In this document: piece after piece, positions 23,839-36,745 of the stretch
How positions within the stretch are numbered: the first letter of the stretch is position 1
Layout: every line of letters starts with the position of its first letter
Source: Toxonevra muliebris
Lineage: Eukaryota > Arthropoda > Insecta > Diptera > Pallopteridae
DNA length: 64,000 bases
NCBI GenBank assembly: GCA_963691655.1
Contig: OY829326.1
Span: 91,939,235 to 92,003,234, forward strand
Direction: 5' to 3'
The notes under the pieces: generated by a model
Database searches by the model: none
Told to the model about the DNA's origin: nothing
What the model saw: only the letters and a program-made list of their open reading frames with translations
Program-made: the position numbers and the translations under genes

Positions 23839-24742
23839 CACGCAAAGAAAAAATTCGTTTCTCAGAAACGAAATTTTCACCAATCAAACTTCGTTCATGT
23901 AATGTTTTCATGATGAACGAACATTTATTTATCATAAAAAACTGTATTCTTTTGCCACGAACGAAGATTTATTCATCATAAACGATTCAATTCTTGCACA
24001 ATAACCGACAAACGTTTTCCACAAACGTTTCTATTCGGTTGCCATTAACGAACATTTATTCATCATAAACGAATCAATTGCAATGAACTAAAAACGTTTG
24101 CAATAAAATGCAATATTTCCCTGAAAAATATAAAAAAGAAAGCAAAAACAATTTTCATATGTACATTGGCATTTTATTGTGGTTTTTGTTTAAATAAAAT
24201 TTTCTGATTAAAAACTAGAAAAAGTGTATGAAATTTACATAAAATTATATTATTACAATTTTTGTATTATTTATTATAAATCACACATTTTTATTTGTTT
24301 TTTATAAACACCACGCACATTTTTATAGATAAAAAGAAATGTGATGAAATAATTTCAATGAACAATCAAAATTCTTCAATAATGCGTTGACAAATAATAC
24401 TTTCCGTTATGTTGTGCTGATTTGTTGTTGTGTGGAGTTTGAATGTAAGCGTCGCTGCTGCTTCTTTCTGCGACGAGAGCGAGATGAGAGGACAACGAAA
24501 ATAAAAAGAGAAGAGATTTGTGGACTTTTGTTTAGCAGAAACGATTTTTTCATTTGCCAGAAAAAAAAATTGCCTTAATTCTATCGTGAACGATTTTTCG
24601 TTCATCATAAAATTGTTAATCTTTTGCAGAAAACGGTTTTGGTTTCTGCAAACACGGCAACGTTCCTCATAAACGCTTTTGTTCAGCGTAAAAGTAAAAT
24701 ATTCTCCACAAACGGGCGATAAACGTTTTTTTTCTTTGCGTG
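23839..24742. mobile_element. CACGCAAAG-ended DNA transposon, 904 bp, non-autonomous
   Basis: The left end CACGCAAAGAAAAAATTCGT and the inverse of the right end, CACGCAAAGAAAAAAAACGT, match in 18 of 20 bases. Just inside both ends lie many short copies of AACGTTC / TTCATCATAAACGA in either orientation, a typical subterminal repeat array for transposase binding. The interior is AT-rich; the overlapping frames at 24366-24608 are on opposite strands and look accidental. Superfamily uncertain; a target duplication is not clear. Confidence 0.75.
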
Positions 24743-25120
24743 TTGATGGAAAATCAAAATCTGTTAAGTTATTTAGAATTTTTTTAACACTAATCCGTCG
24801 TGTACTTCAATGTACGTCAATCGAATGTCTTTGATGCATCAGTGTGATACATTGTAAAACATATTTTTTAACTATTTCCATTGAACTTTTAATCTTTTAA
24901 ATATTTAAAAAATCAAATCAACTTGTTGGAAACGACAGATGCATGTTAATAAATTTCACATTTACATTATGTTTAATTATGGCTCATAAATTCAAATTGA
25001 AAAGCAAATAATATTTTCTGAAAATTTTGTTCAATACAAACAAGTCAAAAAAACTTATTGATATCTTTCTCATACTAAAAGAAGACAAGCAGCTTATGTC
25101 AACGCACAAACTCAAAGTCA

Positions 25121-26324
25121 TTAACCCTTTCGTTGTTTTTGAATAATATATTGTACAAAAAAAAAATGTTCATATGTCACTACTTCTCATTTCAAACCTA
25201 TCGGGAATTTAAAAAAAAATTTTTGAATCAAGAAGGTTTTTTTTTATAATTTAAGTTTGAGCAAATACGGAAGTACAGTATTTTTTTTATTTGATTTTGA
25301 AAAACAGTCCAAATTACATTTGTGTGAATTTACAAAGTGAAGGTACAAAGTTTAAAATTTTGAGCAAGTATATAAGCTTTATTATTATTATTATTATTAT
25401 TTATCTAATTATAATAGTTTAAAACGAAAGTTTAAACTTCATTTCATAATACAAAATTAATAATTAAAAAAAAAAGCTGTTAAAAAAAAATTGGTTCACG
25501 CAACTCTAATGTACAATATAATGTACAATAAATAATTTGGTTACTATTGTGTACAAAAACCATAAAAGGTTGATGATTTTTGAATTATTTTCTGCGGGTG
25601 TTAAAAAAATGTTGATAGTGTTGATTTGTTTTTTGTTCAACAAACGAAAAATAACAAGGTTTTGAAAGTGGATGCTGATAGAACTCGGGAAAAAAATTAT
25701 ACGGGTTTGCTCATTTCTAACAGATTAAGTATAGTAGACCAAAAGATAACTTGTTAGTTTTGCATCAGAGCTTATTTGTATGTTCAGCAATTCATGGTCG
25801 AATTTTCCGTAGAATATTTTCTTCCTTCATATTAACCCTTTGGTTATGAGTCTTTTTTACCTTTTTCGAAAAAACTTATTTTTTGACCCATTACAAGGAG
25901 TTGATAGAGGGTTAATACGTTCAAAAAATATGTTGCCCATGAAATTTTATTATTGATCACTGATCACTGAATTTAGTAAAAATAAACCCAAATTCCAAAA
26001 ATGTTTCAAATTTTCACCTTCTATACTTAGTGAACAAGTGTGTTTTTAAAAGTATTTTCTAAACTAAAAACTTGCAAAATAAACCTTAGTTGTTTTTTAT
26101 ACAAAAAAGAAATTTAAAAATTAAAATCTTTTTCTCGAATTTTTACTCTTTTCATGAATTTTTGTCATTATAATGTACAAAATTCCAAAAGCTCTACAGC
26201 CTTTCCCAAAAACTTCTTTCATAATTTTTTTGATTTTTATTCTTAACAAAGTCCGAATCTACGAATATAAAACAACAAAAAACGTTTTTAACCCCCAATA
26301 AAAAAGTTAAGAACAAAGGGTTAA
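25121..26324. mobile_element. TTAA element, copy A (1,204 bp)
   Basis: It begins TTAACCCTTTCGTTGTTTTT and ends GAACAAAGGGTTAA, so the outer ends share TTAACCCTTT. A second inner pair sits at 25833 (TTAACCCTTTGGTTATGAG) and 25915 (GATAGAGGGTTAA). Nearly the whole sequence recurs at 36507-38652. Both copies share an open phrase reading KVDADRTREK, which hints at a lost protein-coding ancestor, but copy A lacks a short segment present in copy B right after it. A (TTA)n run is at 25379-25403. Confidence 0.75.
25379..25403 (+). repeat. (ATT)n microsatellite inside TTAA element copy A
   Basis: About eight TTA units. Copy B of the same element has only a T-run at the matching place, so the microsatellite grew after the copies separated. 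Confidence 0.85.
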
Positions 26325-29300
26325 AAAAGTTTTAACATAAAGAAACTCTAGCATTTGCCTTAAATTATACAACGAAAATGTACAAAATTTAAACTTTAAA
26401 TCGATTAAGCAACAGCCAGCGTCTGCTACCACCACCTCACAAATTATAATTAGTATAATTCAACCTAAAGAAAATAATCTCGCACAATTATATCAACCAC
26501 AAAACTACTTAATAGCACGAAAGGAAAGTCATTGTCGTCGTCTTGCCGTTTCTACTCTAATCTCTCTTAAAAACCAAGTATTCAAAACTGTAATTGGCCA
26601 GAATGAAAACAACAAGAAGTGAAAACAAAACAAAAAAAACTTTCACTGAGTAAATGTATGTAAACATTGGAATGACAAATTTTTGAAATAGAAATGAAAA
26701 TATTTATGTTTCCCTCCCCCGCATACTCCAGCTGCTACGACGATAACAACGTATCCACTTTATTTCAAGCCACTTTCTGCATTCGAATGCAACTACCAAA
26801 AGTGTCAAAATTCACAGTAAAATCGTTTTGTATAGAAAATAGAAAACTTTTTTTTTTGTGCTTGCTTTCGTTTCTTGTGCTAAATTGCAGTTTTAGGGAA
26901 AGTGGTGCGAGAGTGGTGTGGAGACAATTGTGAAAGTATTATGTCTCAAAAATTTCGTGCAAAGGAAAAACAAAATCAACTGAACTAAAATGCAAAGCGA
27001 CGATGAAAACTAAATTCAACTTTTGCAACTTTTCAATTACGTTAGCGGTAAGGTAAATGTAGTGAAATTGTACAGTTTGTGGGAAATGGAAGGATGAGAA
27101 GGCGTGTCATTCTATCTCCCAGATGAACGTTTTTACGGCCCTTGCAATCGGACGTTTTTCTGTGTGGTGTGAAGTTTTACATGTGCGGTGATATTAAAGT
27201 GCTCCAAAAAATTTGACTCGAAACTTTACTAATATATGCAAATTGCTATGTGTAAAGGTGTATAAAACGTGGAAAGAGAAAATTGTAGAGAATTTTTTAT
27301 AGAAATAATCGAAAGTTTGATTATTTAATAGTTTAATACAACTACCTTTTTCTCAGTATCTACATGCACGATTTAGTCAAAAAGCTAAAAGGTTTTTTAT
27401 GACTGCAAACCACACATGCCGGCAGAATGTGGTACAATTTATTTTGTGTAGTTTTTTGTGTTCGTGTGTGGCTAAGAGAGCTAATTTTAAAAAGTTGTTA
27501 ATATGTAAAAGGAATAATATATTAAAGTTAATAATCATTATTTAGTGTCTTTAAGAGTGAAATATTTGTTTGGACTTTTATAGAAACTGCTATCATGCTT
27601 AAACTTTCTTTCTGTACTTTAAAATATACTGTTAAAAGAAACGACAGCAACGAAATAGGTAGAAGCAGAATAAAAAGAAAATTCAATTCAGTATTTGAGT
27701 TCCAAACACTACAGATTTTCTGTATAACACCTAAAAATATAGAATACAGTTTGCCCACACTATTTAATGTGGGAAAAAAAAGTCGAAAGATATGATTGTT
27801 CTTCCGGAAAACCCTTTATCACTGGTTCTGCTCTCCTTGATGCCTTGATTCTTTCAGTGGAATCGGAAATTCACCAAATCACAACTTTAAAATCAGCACT
27901 TTCACTGCATTTAACAGCACACTGTATGAAATCAATAAATAGTTTTTGAAATATATTAAAATTCAGACAATCATACACCCACAGGATCCCACTAACCATG
28001 CACTGCTATATATTTTGTGTACAAGAACTAGATAGGAAATCAGTGGGTGAATCAATTGCAGTTTGTTTTTCCATAAAACTAAAAATAAATACGACAATAT
28101 AAGAAAAACAACAAAAGAAGCCAATACAATAAAATTTAAAGATCTTTGTAACTCCTTTGAACTTCCGCGTATTTTTTTAATTTTTGCTTGAAATATAGAT
28201 GGTTAATTTATTGATAAAGCCAAGAACTTTCTCAAGAGCATTTACAATAGTAATACGTTTAAAGTCTGGCTAAACCATTTCCAACTTACCAGCCAAAAAA
28301 CCCTTTCCAAAATTGCTGTGAATCCTGAATATCCTCCAAAAACAAAATTTTAAGCAACTTTGTTAATATCTTATTCAGCTTTACTTTAAATAAACGCTTT
28401 GAGGGGTCATTAAGGGTTTTTCGGTTGAACATATTAAATAGACAAAGTATTTACATATGTAATTAATGAATTAATCTGAAATTTGGCACATTATATTTGT
28501 TATTAGAGAACTTACAAAAAATTATTCGCATTTCATTCCATTTTTTTCTCATCATTAATAAAAATCATCGACCAATCGATACAGCAGTTTCAGAGATATC
28601 GTGCAAGCCAGTCGCAAAAATAGATTTAAGTTGCAAATTCAAAAAATCCTCATGTGCATGCACATCATTTCGTGCTGCATAAAAACTCGCACAAACATTT
28701 GTAAGAATGTAAACTATAAGAATACGTCAAGAAAAATTATTAAATTTTCTCAATTCCTACAATATAAAATTTGTAATAAATGCCTGAACTACTTTTCCTC
28801 TTCTTCTTAACTCTTTTACTCCTTGTGGAACATAGAGTCTCAACAAAATGTTTCTAACAGTTTTGGTTTTCGTAAAATGATCCACTAGATTGAAATTCCT
28901 CTTCAATATGCGGTCCCAGATGAATTTTTTGGTTTCGTGTTTTCAGCATTTTTCAGTCGGTGGTTTGTGGAGGGTATGTTCAATCCATTATCGTACATAA
29001 CCATGCATAGTAGTATAGTATTGCGGTCTTGTGAGCGGTTTTAGACGAAACTGTTTATATGAACATCCTTATGAAAGTCTCAATAACTGTTTCACTTTGC
29101 ATCACTGGTGCATTGAAAAACATGGCATCCAATTCTTTGGGCAGTATACATACTTCACTTCCCTCCTGCGACCAGTGCTACGGTGAGGCTAAATTCTATC
29201 TCAAAAGTGTCTTTGGCCAGGTCAGGACTATTCACTATTTCAAATCATTTAAGGTTTGTAGCAAAAATAATTGAGTATACATTTAAAAAAAAAAATCTCC

Positions 29301-29361
29301 AACGACATGTTCGACACCCTTTTTCTTTATTAATAACACACGAAAAATTATGCGCAATTTC
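26325..29361. other. Intron, no gene identified
   Basis: No element ends or domains are recognised. The stretch 26400-27440 is less repetitive than its neighbours and has leader-like text (AAATCAACTGAACTAAAATG, then a 7-codon frame at about 26990), but no supported exon. A short hairpin, CCCACA / TGTGGG, lies at about 27755-27774. Several frames of 60-76 codons are AT-driven. Confidence 0.45.
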
Positions 29362-29800
29362 TTAAAGAAACCCATGATGATTCTGAGTTGATTTTTGTAG
29401 CTTTAAATAGAGAGCTCTTATTTTTAGGTTATAGTTTCCAATTAGCAACTTTGGCTGTCTAAGCTTAGGAATCTGGGCCCAGTAGTTTGACCTACCAATT
29501 TTTCGTCCTCTCTGAGTTATTCTTTTAAAGTATTTCTTCCTATTCCTAGAAAAGGTTCCCTTGTTTCTATTTCCCATTTATTCAGAAGATCATTACATTC
29601 TCAGATTAAATTCGACGATATCTCGAATGAGTTTAGCGCTCTGCTTGGTAATAATAGCTGTTCTCTCCACGGTTTCAGAGTGTCTGGTTTTTAGTTCATA
29701 CACTCCAGCTCCCGTTTTTGATTCTGTTCTTGAGCCGTCTGTGTACCAAACGGCAGTATCCATTACTTTGAGGGAAAAATCGTTCGAAATTTAACAGAAA
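29362..29800 (-). pseudogene. Non-LTR retrotransposon RNase H fragment
   Basis: On the - strand, 29763-29690 reads AVWYTDGSRTESKTGAGVYE, the start of an RNase H domain (catalytic Asp in TDGS) as found in I/R1/jockey-like LINEs. The following SETVERTAIITKQSAK does not continue the domain normally, so an internal deletion is likely, and by 29570 there are several stops. The rest, down to 29362, is open on the - strand but unassigned. The fragment stands alone, without a reverse transcriptase. Confidence 0.6.
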
Positions 29801-29841
29801 TGGTTTAAAATCATTTTTAACCATTACAAATAACCACAAAG

Positions 29842-29917
29842 ATGATCTCGATAGTCTAATGGCTAGGCTGTTCAGGCTTAAGTGTGCCCCTAGACAGCCA
29901 CTCCAACCTAACCTAAC
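29842..29917 (+). mobile_element. SINE fragment with tRNA-like head (short internally deleted copy)
   Basis: It starts GATCTCGATAGTCTAATGG, the same head as the SINE read on the - strand from 57828, and then carries GCTGTTCAGGCTTAAGTGTG, which resembles that copy's other end. The body between is missing. TAGTCTAATGG matches the box A form TRGYNNARNGG loosely. The text then runs into CCAACCTAACCTAACAACC. Confidence 0.55.
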
Positions 29918-29935
29918 AACCACAATAAATTTTAG

Positions 29936-30312
29936 TTAAAAATAACCATTATAATCAACCAAAGCTCAATTTGGTTCCTAATAACCATTATGACAAACCA
30001 AAACTCAGTTTCGTTACTAATAACTATTAAGAGCAGCCAAAATCTGTTTTAGTTCCCACTATGCAAAAATAAAAATTACTTGATAAATAACAATCAAATA
30101 TACGTAACCAAGAAAAACAAATTTTTACGTAGATCTGTATTACGAAAAAGAAGAAAAATTAACTTTTTCAACTTATTTTTCAATTGACTTTAATTGATCG
30201 GATCGACAAATTTTGGTTGATAATAATGGTTATTGCTAACAATAATGAGTTTTGATTATTCCAAACTGTTATTGGCAATTAAAATGCATTTTAATTAATC
30301 ATAATGGTTATT
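29936..30312. repeat. Fold-back repeat with degenerate tandem units
   Basis: At 29936-30055 a roughly 45-bp unit (AATAACCATTATAATCAACC, then AAARCTCARTTT) repeats about three times with changes. Inverted copies of the same unit occur at 30215-30312, where TTGGTTGATAATAATGGTTA is the near-perfect inverse of the first unit. The two arms would fold into an imperfect hairpin with a loop of about 150 bp. This fits a fold-back type DNA element; no ends or target duplication are defined. Confidence 0.65.
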
Positions 30313-30582
30313 TATATACTTTATTGGGTTTAAGTCACAACAGTAAATAGTCTCTCAACAAGATATCCGACCAGTTTGATATGCACTAAATTTGAGTTCT
30401 GGGGTACAGAGGGATACCAGGGAAAAAAGGAAATTGATTAGGCCAAAACTTGAAAAACTTACTATTAAAAAACAAAATTAGTGTACTGACTTGAATGATT
30501 ACAGGACTTGGACACTTGACCGAATCTATAGTTTACGAGATATTTGCCCTTAAGTAAAACTAAAAATTTCTATTTTCCCTTA

Positions 30583-30680
30583 ACTCAAAAACTTACCATA
30601 GAAAAAAAAATAGTGTGATTTTCGTGTCCAGCGTCGTCACATTAACTTAGAAAACATACTTTGGTTCACGTTATATTTTA
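30583..30680 (+). repeat. Third copy of the arm of the 46366-47077 fold-back
   Basis: The text from CTCAAAAACTTACCATAG to AGAAAACATACTTTGGTTCA matches the right arm of the inverted repeat at 46942-47077 (CTCGAAAACTTACCCATAG to AGAAAACATACTTTGGTGCA). It is present here as a single arm. The sharing shows that the arm belongs to a dispersed element family. Confidence 0.7.
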
Positions 30681-30689
30681 AGTTTGAAA

Positions 30690-31440
30690 TTTTGAGTTTT
30701 CAGCCTTTGCTTTCACATCAGCCATAGGTCTGCCATAGAGATAGTTTTTGACCACCATATCTTCAGCAGTTGCATTTAGCATTTGCCGTTGAATATTTGT
30801 AATTTGTTTGCCTTTGTTTCTGTCACAAGTAAGACTTATTTGATGTTCGTATTCTTGTATTGATGGATTTTTCTTGACGACTTCATTATTTTAGTAAGTT
30901 GCAAGAAAACGCATTGAACTTTATCTCTTCGGTATCAATATCAGTGGCAACGTCATCCATAGTGGCGTTTTCGATAACAACTTTCCCTTCTCTCTTTCTA
31001 CTTTCGTTTTAAATGCAATAATTTTGTAACCAAGTTTGTGGAATCCAGAGACGAGGACAAAAAACGTGTTCTGCTTACCTAAATGTTTTGTAGAACAATG
31101 TATGAATTTTATGAGTAAATCATCAAAAACTACAAAAAATAGGATAAGTCCATATAATACACCACTGTCGTATTCCTGAGTTAATATCAAGCATGGTGGA
31201 TAAGTTGCCTTTATGTCAGATTCTGCACTAATTCTAACTTGCATTGTGCTTTAATTATGGGAAAGATTTTTGTGGAGATACAACTTTACTTCAAAGTGTT
31301 CCAGAAACATCCTCTACGAATGCTGCCAAATGCGATCCTGTAATCCAATGCAAGGTGAAGCGTAGTATACCAAATAACAAACTACTCAACGATTATCTTT
31401 AGAATTTTAATGGAATCGACTTGGGAATGGTAAGCTCTAT
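30690..31440 (-). pseudogene. Possible decayed element protein, unassigned
   Basis: On the - strand, pieces in three frames are more amino-acid-like than background: NATMDDVATDIDTEEIKFNA around 30900-30985, NIQRQMLNATAEDMVVKNYL around 30745-30805, and the open frame 31244-30921. They sit beside a dispersed repeat arm, so they may be remnants of that element's protein. I know no family match and would not assign a function. Confidence 0.25.
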
Positions 31441-33342
31441 AGGTAGTCTGATGTTTTCGGAGTGGTGTGTATAGCTTTGTGTTAATGCGGCAATGGCTCA
31501 AATCGTTATTTTTTATTTTATTTTACACCTAAACATATGCAACAACAAGTTTTATTTTAATATAAAATTAAATCTTAATTTTTTTTTAAATTATACTTAT
31601 TTTTTTATGAAATATATTTATATATTTACAGAATAAATGTATGTACTGAAACATTTTAAAATTTTTTTTGAATACATTTGTGAGCTTTTCATATATTCTT
31701 TACATAACTGGCAGGACAGTACAGGACATATATGCAAGCTCGGGAAAATTACAAAAACCCATCGGTAATTGCATTTCAGTTGATAACTAAAAATATGCTT
31801 AGTTATCAACTCTTTACATTTTCCCAAATACAAAAGAAATGAGGTTTTATTTATTATTACCTATCCCTCCACCTAAAAATATGCAAAGAAACATGAAAAC
31901 TATTTTTGCGCTAATTGAATTCAAAATCAGAATGAAACCGAACATTTTTGCGAAAGGTGGAAAGCGAAAGGTCGCACGCAAACGTGTATTTGAAGCAAAA
32001 ACAAATTTTGTGTTTTTGTGATTTGCGGTTTTTATTGCACGCACCTAAAACTATACTTAAGAAACAATAACAGAATACGAGAAACTACAAAAGCTGTTGA
32101 CATATTAAACACAACAAATTGTTAATTATTTTCCAATTAATTTAATTAATTAATGCAGACGACACGCAATAATGTTATAGAGGGTGAAAAGAAAATTAAT
32201 ATGAAATACACAAGTACAGTGCAGTGACACCGAATTATGAACGTAAAGAAAAATTTTGTGTATTTTTGGATATCCAGCAACCCTACCCACAACGATTCCT
32301 TCTAATTAGGCGACTTTTTGATAACTGTACCTTTTTTCTTTAAGAAGCGAGGGAAAAGCTCTCTTTTTGTCACCGAAATTTCAGTTTTCTACTTAGATCG
32401 AATGTTTGCAATGTTCATAATTCGATATCGCTGCCCTATATATACAAATATATATGTATATATAAACGTGAACTAGGGGATTCAGAGGGGTCGGTGTTTT
32501 GGGTTTTTTTGTTCCTAAGAAAAATCTTTGAATTCAAAAGCAAATATCTTAATGGCTGAAAAGTTTATCGGGAATGTGGGGGGCTTGTCCCCAAAACCTC
32601 TTCTTAGAACCGCTAGTGCAAACGCGTAATTACATATATAAATGTATATATGTACTTTTATTAACAAAATACTGCAATTAAAAGCAGACAGCAAAGGTTA
32701 TGCATGCGCTTGCTGCCTATATGTATGCTATGAAACTTATATGTGTATAATATTATACCCAATAAAATAAAATCGTATCTGTTAAGCTCACAACAAATTA
32801 TGTAAATAATGCACAGTTCAATTCAATAAAGTTATTGCCGCATTAAATATATTACATAAGTGCATACAGACTTATATAACTACTTCATGAATGTACTTAC
32901 TATGTGTGTGTATGTATATTGCATTCCATATTTATAGACTTTAAAGCATGTAAAGAACGGAACCTATACTGTTTATGTTGTATTATAGTATGTACACATT
33001 AATATTAATATAATATTAAATAAATAAAATAATAATAGGTATTCAACAGAAAAGAGCTTAAAAACCGAATTCAGCTGATTGCTAGACAAATTACATTTAA
33101 TGTTTGCTATTACCAACTGCAATGCTATTTCCGAGTATTCATTACAAAATTTGATTTTATGTATGTACTTGGCGTAAGTGAGTAAAATTAAATGCATTTT
33201 TTGGTACACCACAAAATGTAATAAAAGTAATGTGATTCTCTCTGCATGACAGAAATTTCATCATTTTGCAATTACGTTTACAACTCATTTGCCAACCCAT
33301 AAAAAACCGCAACCAACAGCAATCTATAATATTTACTATTGG
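31441..33342. other. Intron, no gene; AT microsatellites
   Basis: It contains TATATA-type runs at about 32440-32465. A short segment at 32570-32625 (GGGGGGCTTGTCCCCAAAAC, then CCGCTAGTGC) resembles an orphan DNA transposon end. No coding sequence is supported. Confidence 0.45.
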
Positions 33343-33507
33343 CAGTAGCGTAGCAACTCTGTTTTTCGTGAGGGCAGTCGATAGTTCTCGCTACTACAGA
33401 TAAACATGACAATCATGCGCCAAACAATAACGTATTCATGAACCGCATGTCCATTAGAAAAAACGCGTTGTCCCGCCCCCACTTATCTCTATGAAGCTAC
33501 GGCACTG
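33343..33507. mobile_element. Short hAT-like MITE, 165 bp, with 8-bp target duplication
   Basis: The left end CAGTAGCGTAGCAAC and the inverse of the right end, CAGTGCCGTAGCTTC, form an imperfect terminal repeat of the CAGTGSCGTAGC kind common in insect hAT elements. The flanks ACTATTGG (33335-33342) and ACTACTGG (33508-33515) match at 7 of 8 positions, the expected hAT target duplication. The interior is non-coding. Confidence 0.7.
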
Positions 33508-34279
33508 ACTACTGGTGATATCTCATTCCTTTCTGTTTGTCTCTATGTACTAAGTAAAACCACAAGAACTCCTACATGAAATTGTGGTCAGATTGTTGCT
33601 TGTAGATGTTGTAGTTCATTTATTCTGCTGCTACTGTCATCATCATCTTTCAATTTTAATTAAGTATATTCACTTATTGCTTTCATTCATTATGCGACAT
33701 TTGGGTATGCGGAAATTGCATGCATATTTTGTTATGCTGCCACAAAAATTTAAATTTTCGGGCAGCTACAGCTCCATTTAAACTTTTTATTAAATAAAAT
33801 TAAATTTGCATTTGAATTCTTCTTATTGTTAATTGAGGTGTAAATTATTTGAATTTGATTTCTATTTTTTAGGTTGATTGCATAAATTGAAGCATACAAT
33901 GCAATAATTAGACCGTATTTCTATTGATTTTAATTTCATATTTAAATAAACATGCAAATACTAAATAATTCTAGTTTTGCTTTTAAATTTTTATAAAATA
34001 ATTACAATTGTATGCAACGAAGCGCATACATCAAATATTGATTCGTGCACATTATACTGAGAAAAAAAGTCTTTGAGCATGTCGAAAATTTCATGATAGT
34101 AATTAAAAATTTTAGCAATCAATGCAATCTCCTACCTATGAGAAAAATAGGCGCTTTTATAAAAGCCTAAATAACCTAACAAAAAAAACCTTGACTTTAA
34201 TATGTAAATTAAACACCTTCCAAAAAAATCCTTTAAACTTGTCGATTTTTTCACATGAGAAACTGTAGTCCTACCTTAA

Positions 34280-34500
34280 CTTAAAGAACTATACCACAAA
34301 TGGGAGGTTCCACGCCCGCCATTTCAATCTCACCCAAATTTTTCCTGTGGCGTGGTATGGTCATCCAACTTTTTTGTACCGAATGTCAGTCAGTACTTTG
34401 TTGTATATAAATGGTTTCTGAGATATACCTAGAAAATATTGGTGTTGTATGAGAAGTGCCACGCCCACTTACCCAAAATCTTCATATCAACCTTGTGCCA
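34280..34500. repeat. Dispersed repeat shared with 8870-9270
   Basis: The phrases TGGGAGGTTCCACGCCCG, CTGTGGCGTGGTATGGTCA and GAAGTGCCACGCCCACTTAC correspond in order to GGGAGGTACCACGCCCA, CTGTGGCATGGTATTGTCA and GGGAGGTATCCCGCCCACTT in the TTAA element at 8433-9564. No ends are visible here. It is a non-coding repeat of unknown class. Confidence 0.6.
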
Positions 34501-34748
34501 TCTACTGAAGACCATTTAATTTTTTTCCACAAGTCCCACTTGAATATATATACTGAAAAACACTCAGCAAAATGCCTTATTAGATGGAGAACCTAGTGTT
34601 TGGTTCGAAAATGACGGCACATGAACCACAATCCTACCTGTTTACAAAATTAGAGCAAAGTTACGCAATTAAGGTCGTTGAAGATTCAAATCGGACCCTG
34701 GGAAAAGCACTATAAGGAAACCCTAAAAATGCAGATTAAGGAATTTCA

Positions 34749-35480
34749 TTAGTACTTTCTAATGAAAAAACAAGGACGATTGAATTGATTGAGAAGTCTT
34801 TTCCGATGCACCAATTTAAAACTCATTGGAGAGCTGACTTCATTACCGGAAGGCATTTTCGAACTTACTGACAAGGCAGCGCGGTTGATTAAAGTTGAAT
34901 CATTTAACTTTAGTGTACGGTGACTCACAAAAGTGATCGAATAAAGGAAAATTGTGGCCGAAAACAAAGAGGCACAATTATTAAAATTAGATGACATCTT
35001 CAGGTTCTGAAATGGTCTCGAAGTTCCAAAATTTTGAATATAAACTGCGATTTTGAGCACAGTAGTGGAAACTCTTTGTAGCTGTAACGACCGAGCTATG
35101 ACGCAGTTAATCCTTCTACTTAAAACACTGTTGAATATAACTTCCACTGTATGATGGCATAATTGCTATGACGGGGTTATAGCCAACAATTTGATATTGG
35201 CTTTGATTTAACATTACGATTTTGAATTGGATTAATAGCTGCCTGATTGTCCTCAAAGATTGCGATATTTGACGGAGGGTGATCTCAACCCTATATTGCT
35301 TTAGCAGCTTTTTCAGTTCCTAGGATTGCTGCTGGAAGACATTGCATGCGTTAGGTAGTCTGAAAGGCTTCCGCCTGTTGAGTTTTTTCGAATAGAGTCC
35401 AGCTCCTGTTCCCGTTTCCATATTTAAGCTATCGGTGAAAATAATGATTTCAGCCATTTCAATTGCAAGAAAAATTCCCT
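34749..35480 (-). pseudogene. Non-LTR retrotransposon RNase H region, decayed
   Basis: Read on the - strand from about 35450, the frames give IIFTDSLNMETGTGAGLYS, then FRLPNACNVFQQQS, then NIAIFEDNQAAINPIQNRN, an RNase H domain of the I/R1-like LINE type. The first Asp (TDS) and the DNQAAI block are recognisable despite frameshifts and stops. The lower part (35147-34749) stays open on the - strand but is not recognisable as the usual downstream region. No reverse transcriptase adjoins it. Confidence 0.6.
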
Positions 35481-35699
35481 CTGATTGAGAGAAATCTAAG
35501 AGACCGATTTACAGCTACTTTCTTTAAGTACAGATCTTTCCATTCATCTTCTCTTACATGTTTCGTCTCCATAATAGTTTGCAATTTAGAAAGACTCCAA
35601 GGTATCTGTTCTTAAAGATGAGATTCGTGGTTACTCTGATAGTATGGTTAGTTCGGTAGTATGAAACGAGACACTTTAATCTTCCGTGTGAACCAAACT

Positions 35700-36506
35700 A
35701 GTTCGGTTTTAAAAGGGTTAACTCCCAAGCCGTTGCGCTAGCTCAATTGGTTGTCTCCCAAATCACGAAATATAATCCCAAACTAAGTTGGCCCTTAACA
35801 TAACCAGACCAACAATACATATTCGGACTGTTTTGCAAGAATAACCTGAAAAATCGCTTCATCACCAAGAGATTTTTATGGTTGAAAAGAGGTCACTGCC
35901 CATTTTAAATAATCCCTGTCGCATATGACACCTGAAAAATTTGGACCTTATTTGAGTGGGCGATCCTTTAGAAGAGGGCGAAGCTGCATCAATAAAAATT
36001 TCAGGAAAATTTAAGCTGTAGCTGTCAACTCTCCAATGAACAACCGCTGACTAACAACTCTATTCTTGTGAAGGCATCTGCTTTCATATCTTAGAAGCTA
36101 TAAACTAAAAAAATAGTGTTAACCAGAAAATTTGTTAAATTGGGCAGAATCTGAAAGTAAACATTAAGTGCATTTCCTGAGTGCGAATCAGAAAAGCATA
36201 TTTCGAAATGATTAATCAAAAATCAGTAATCAGTGTTTGCGTCTTAGAAACGGCATGATGGATTAGTTGTAAAATTTTTGAAAATCATTAAATTCTAGTT
36301 TGTAAAATGCTTTAATTTCCTTTTAAAAATATATTTATATAATTTTTGGATGATTTCAAACTTGTGTCGAGTTTGTCAACTGTCAAATTTATAATAATAT
36401 AATTACAAAAATGGCATCCGCTTTGCTAATCAGAAGCACTCCGCGACGCGTTTCTAACACACTTTGAAAGCAGCTTTTCTGATTTTGCACCTAGGGAACG
36501 TACCTA
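35700..36506. other. Intron with a lone tRNA-like box A
   Basis: TAGCTCAATTGG near 35739-35751 fits the box A consensus of a tRNA promoter, but I see no box B at the expected distance, so it is probably chance or a heavily decayed SINE. No gene is seen. Confidence 0.3.
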
Positions 36507-36667
36507 TTAACCCTTTCGTTGTTTTTATCTAATATACACTGAGGGAAAAATGGCCTTTATATCAAACGGAAAGCATATTAATCCATTAACAGACAATAAC
36601 ATTGTAGTACCAGATAATATGTTGTTGCTTTGAAAAACAAAACTACAATATAGTAACAGCCAAAATT

Positions 36668-36745
36668 CTTCGCGCTATAGCCTAGTTGTCTAATGCGCAA
36701 GCAAGCACGCAGCCACTTGTGGCTAAAGTTCAAATCCCACAAATT
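36668..36745 (+). other. tRNA-like sequence (box A and box B), + strand
   Basis: TAGCCTAGTTG (36678-36688) fits box A exactly and GTTCAAATCCC (36728-36738) fits box B. Spacing of about 40 bp is tRNA-like. The flanking stems do not form a good acceptor, so this is a tRNA-derived repeat or pseudogene rather than a functional tRNA. Confidence 0.55.

Noticed and set aside
24366..24608. Opposed frames of 80 and 63 codons
   Set aside because: They lie in the middle of the CACGCAAAG-ended element on opposite strands and match no transposase.
29936..30312. Regularly spaced repeats considered as a CRISPR array
   Set aside because: The repeats are degenerate, in both orientations, without unique spacers of constant size, and the DNA is eukaryotic.
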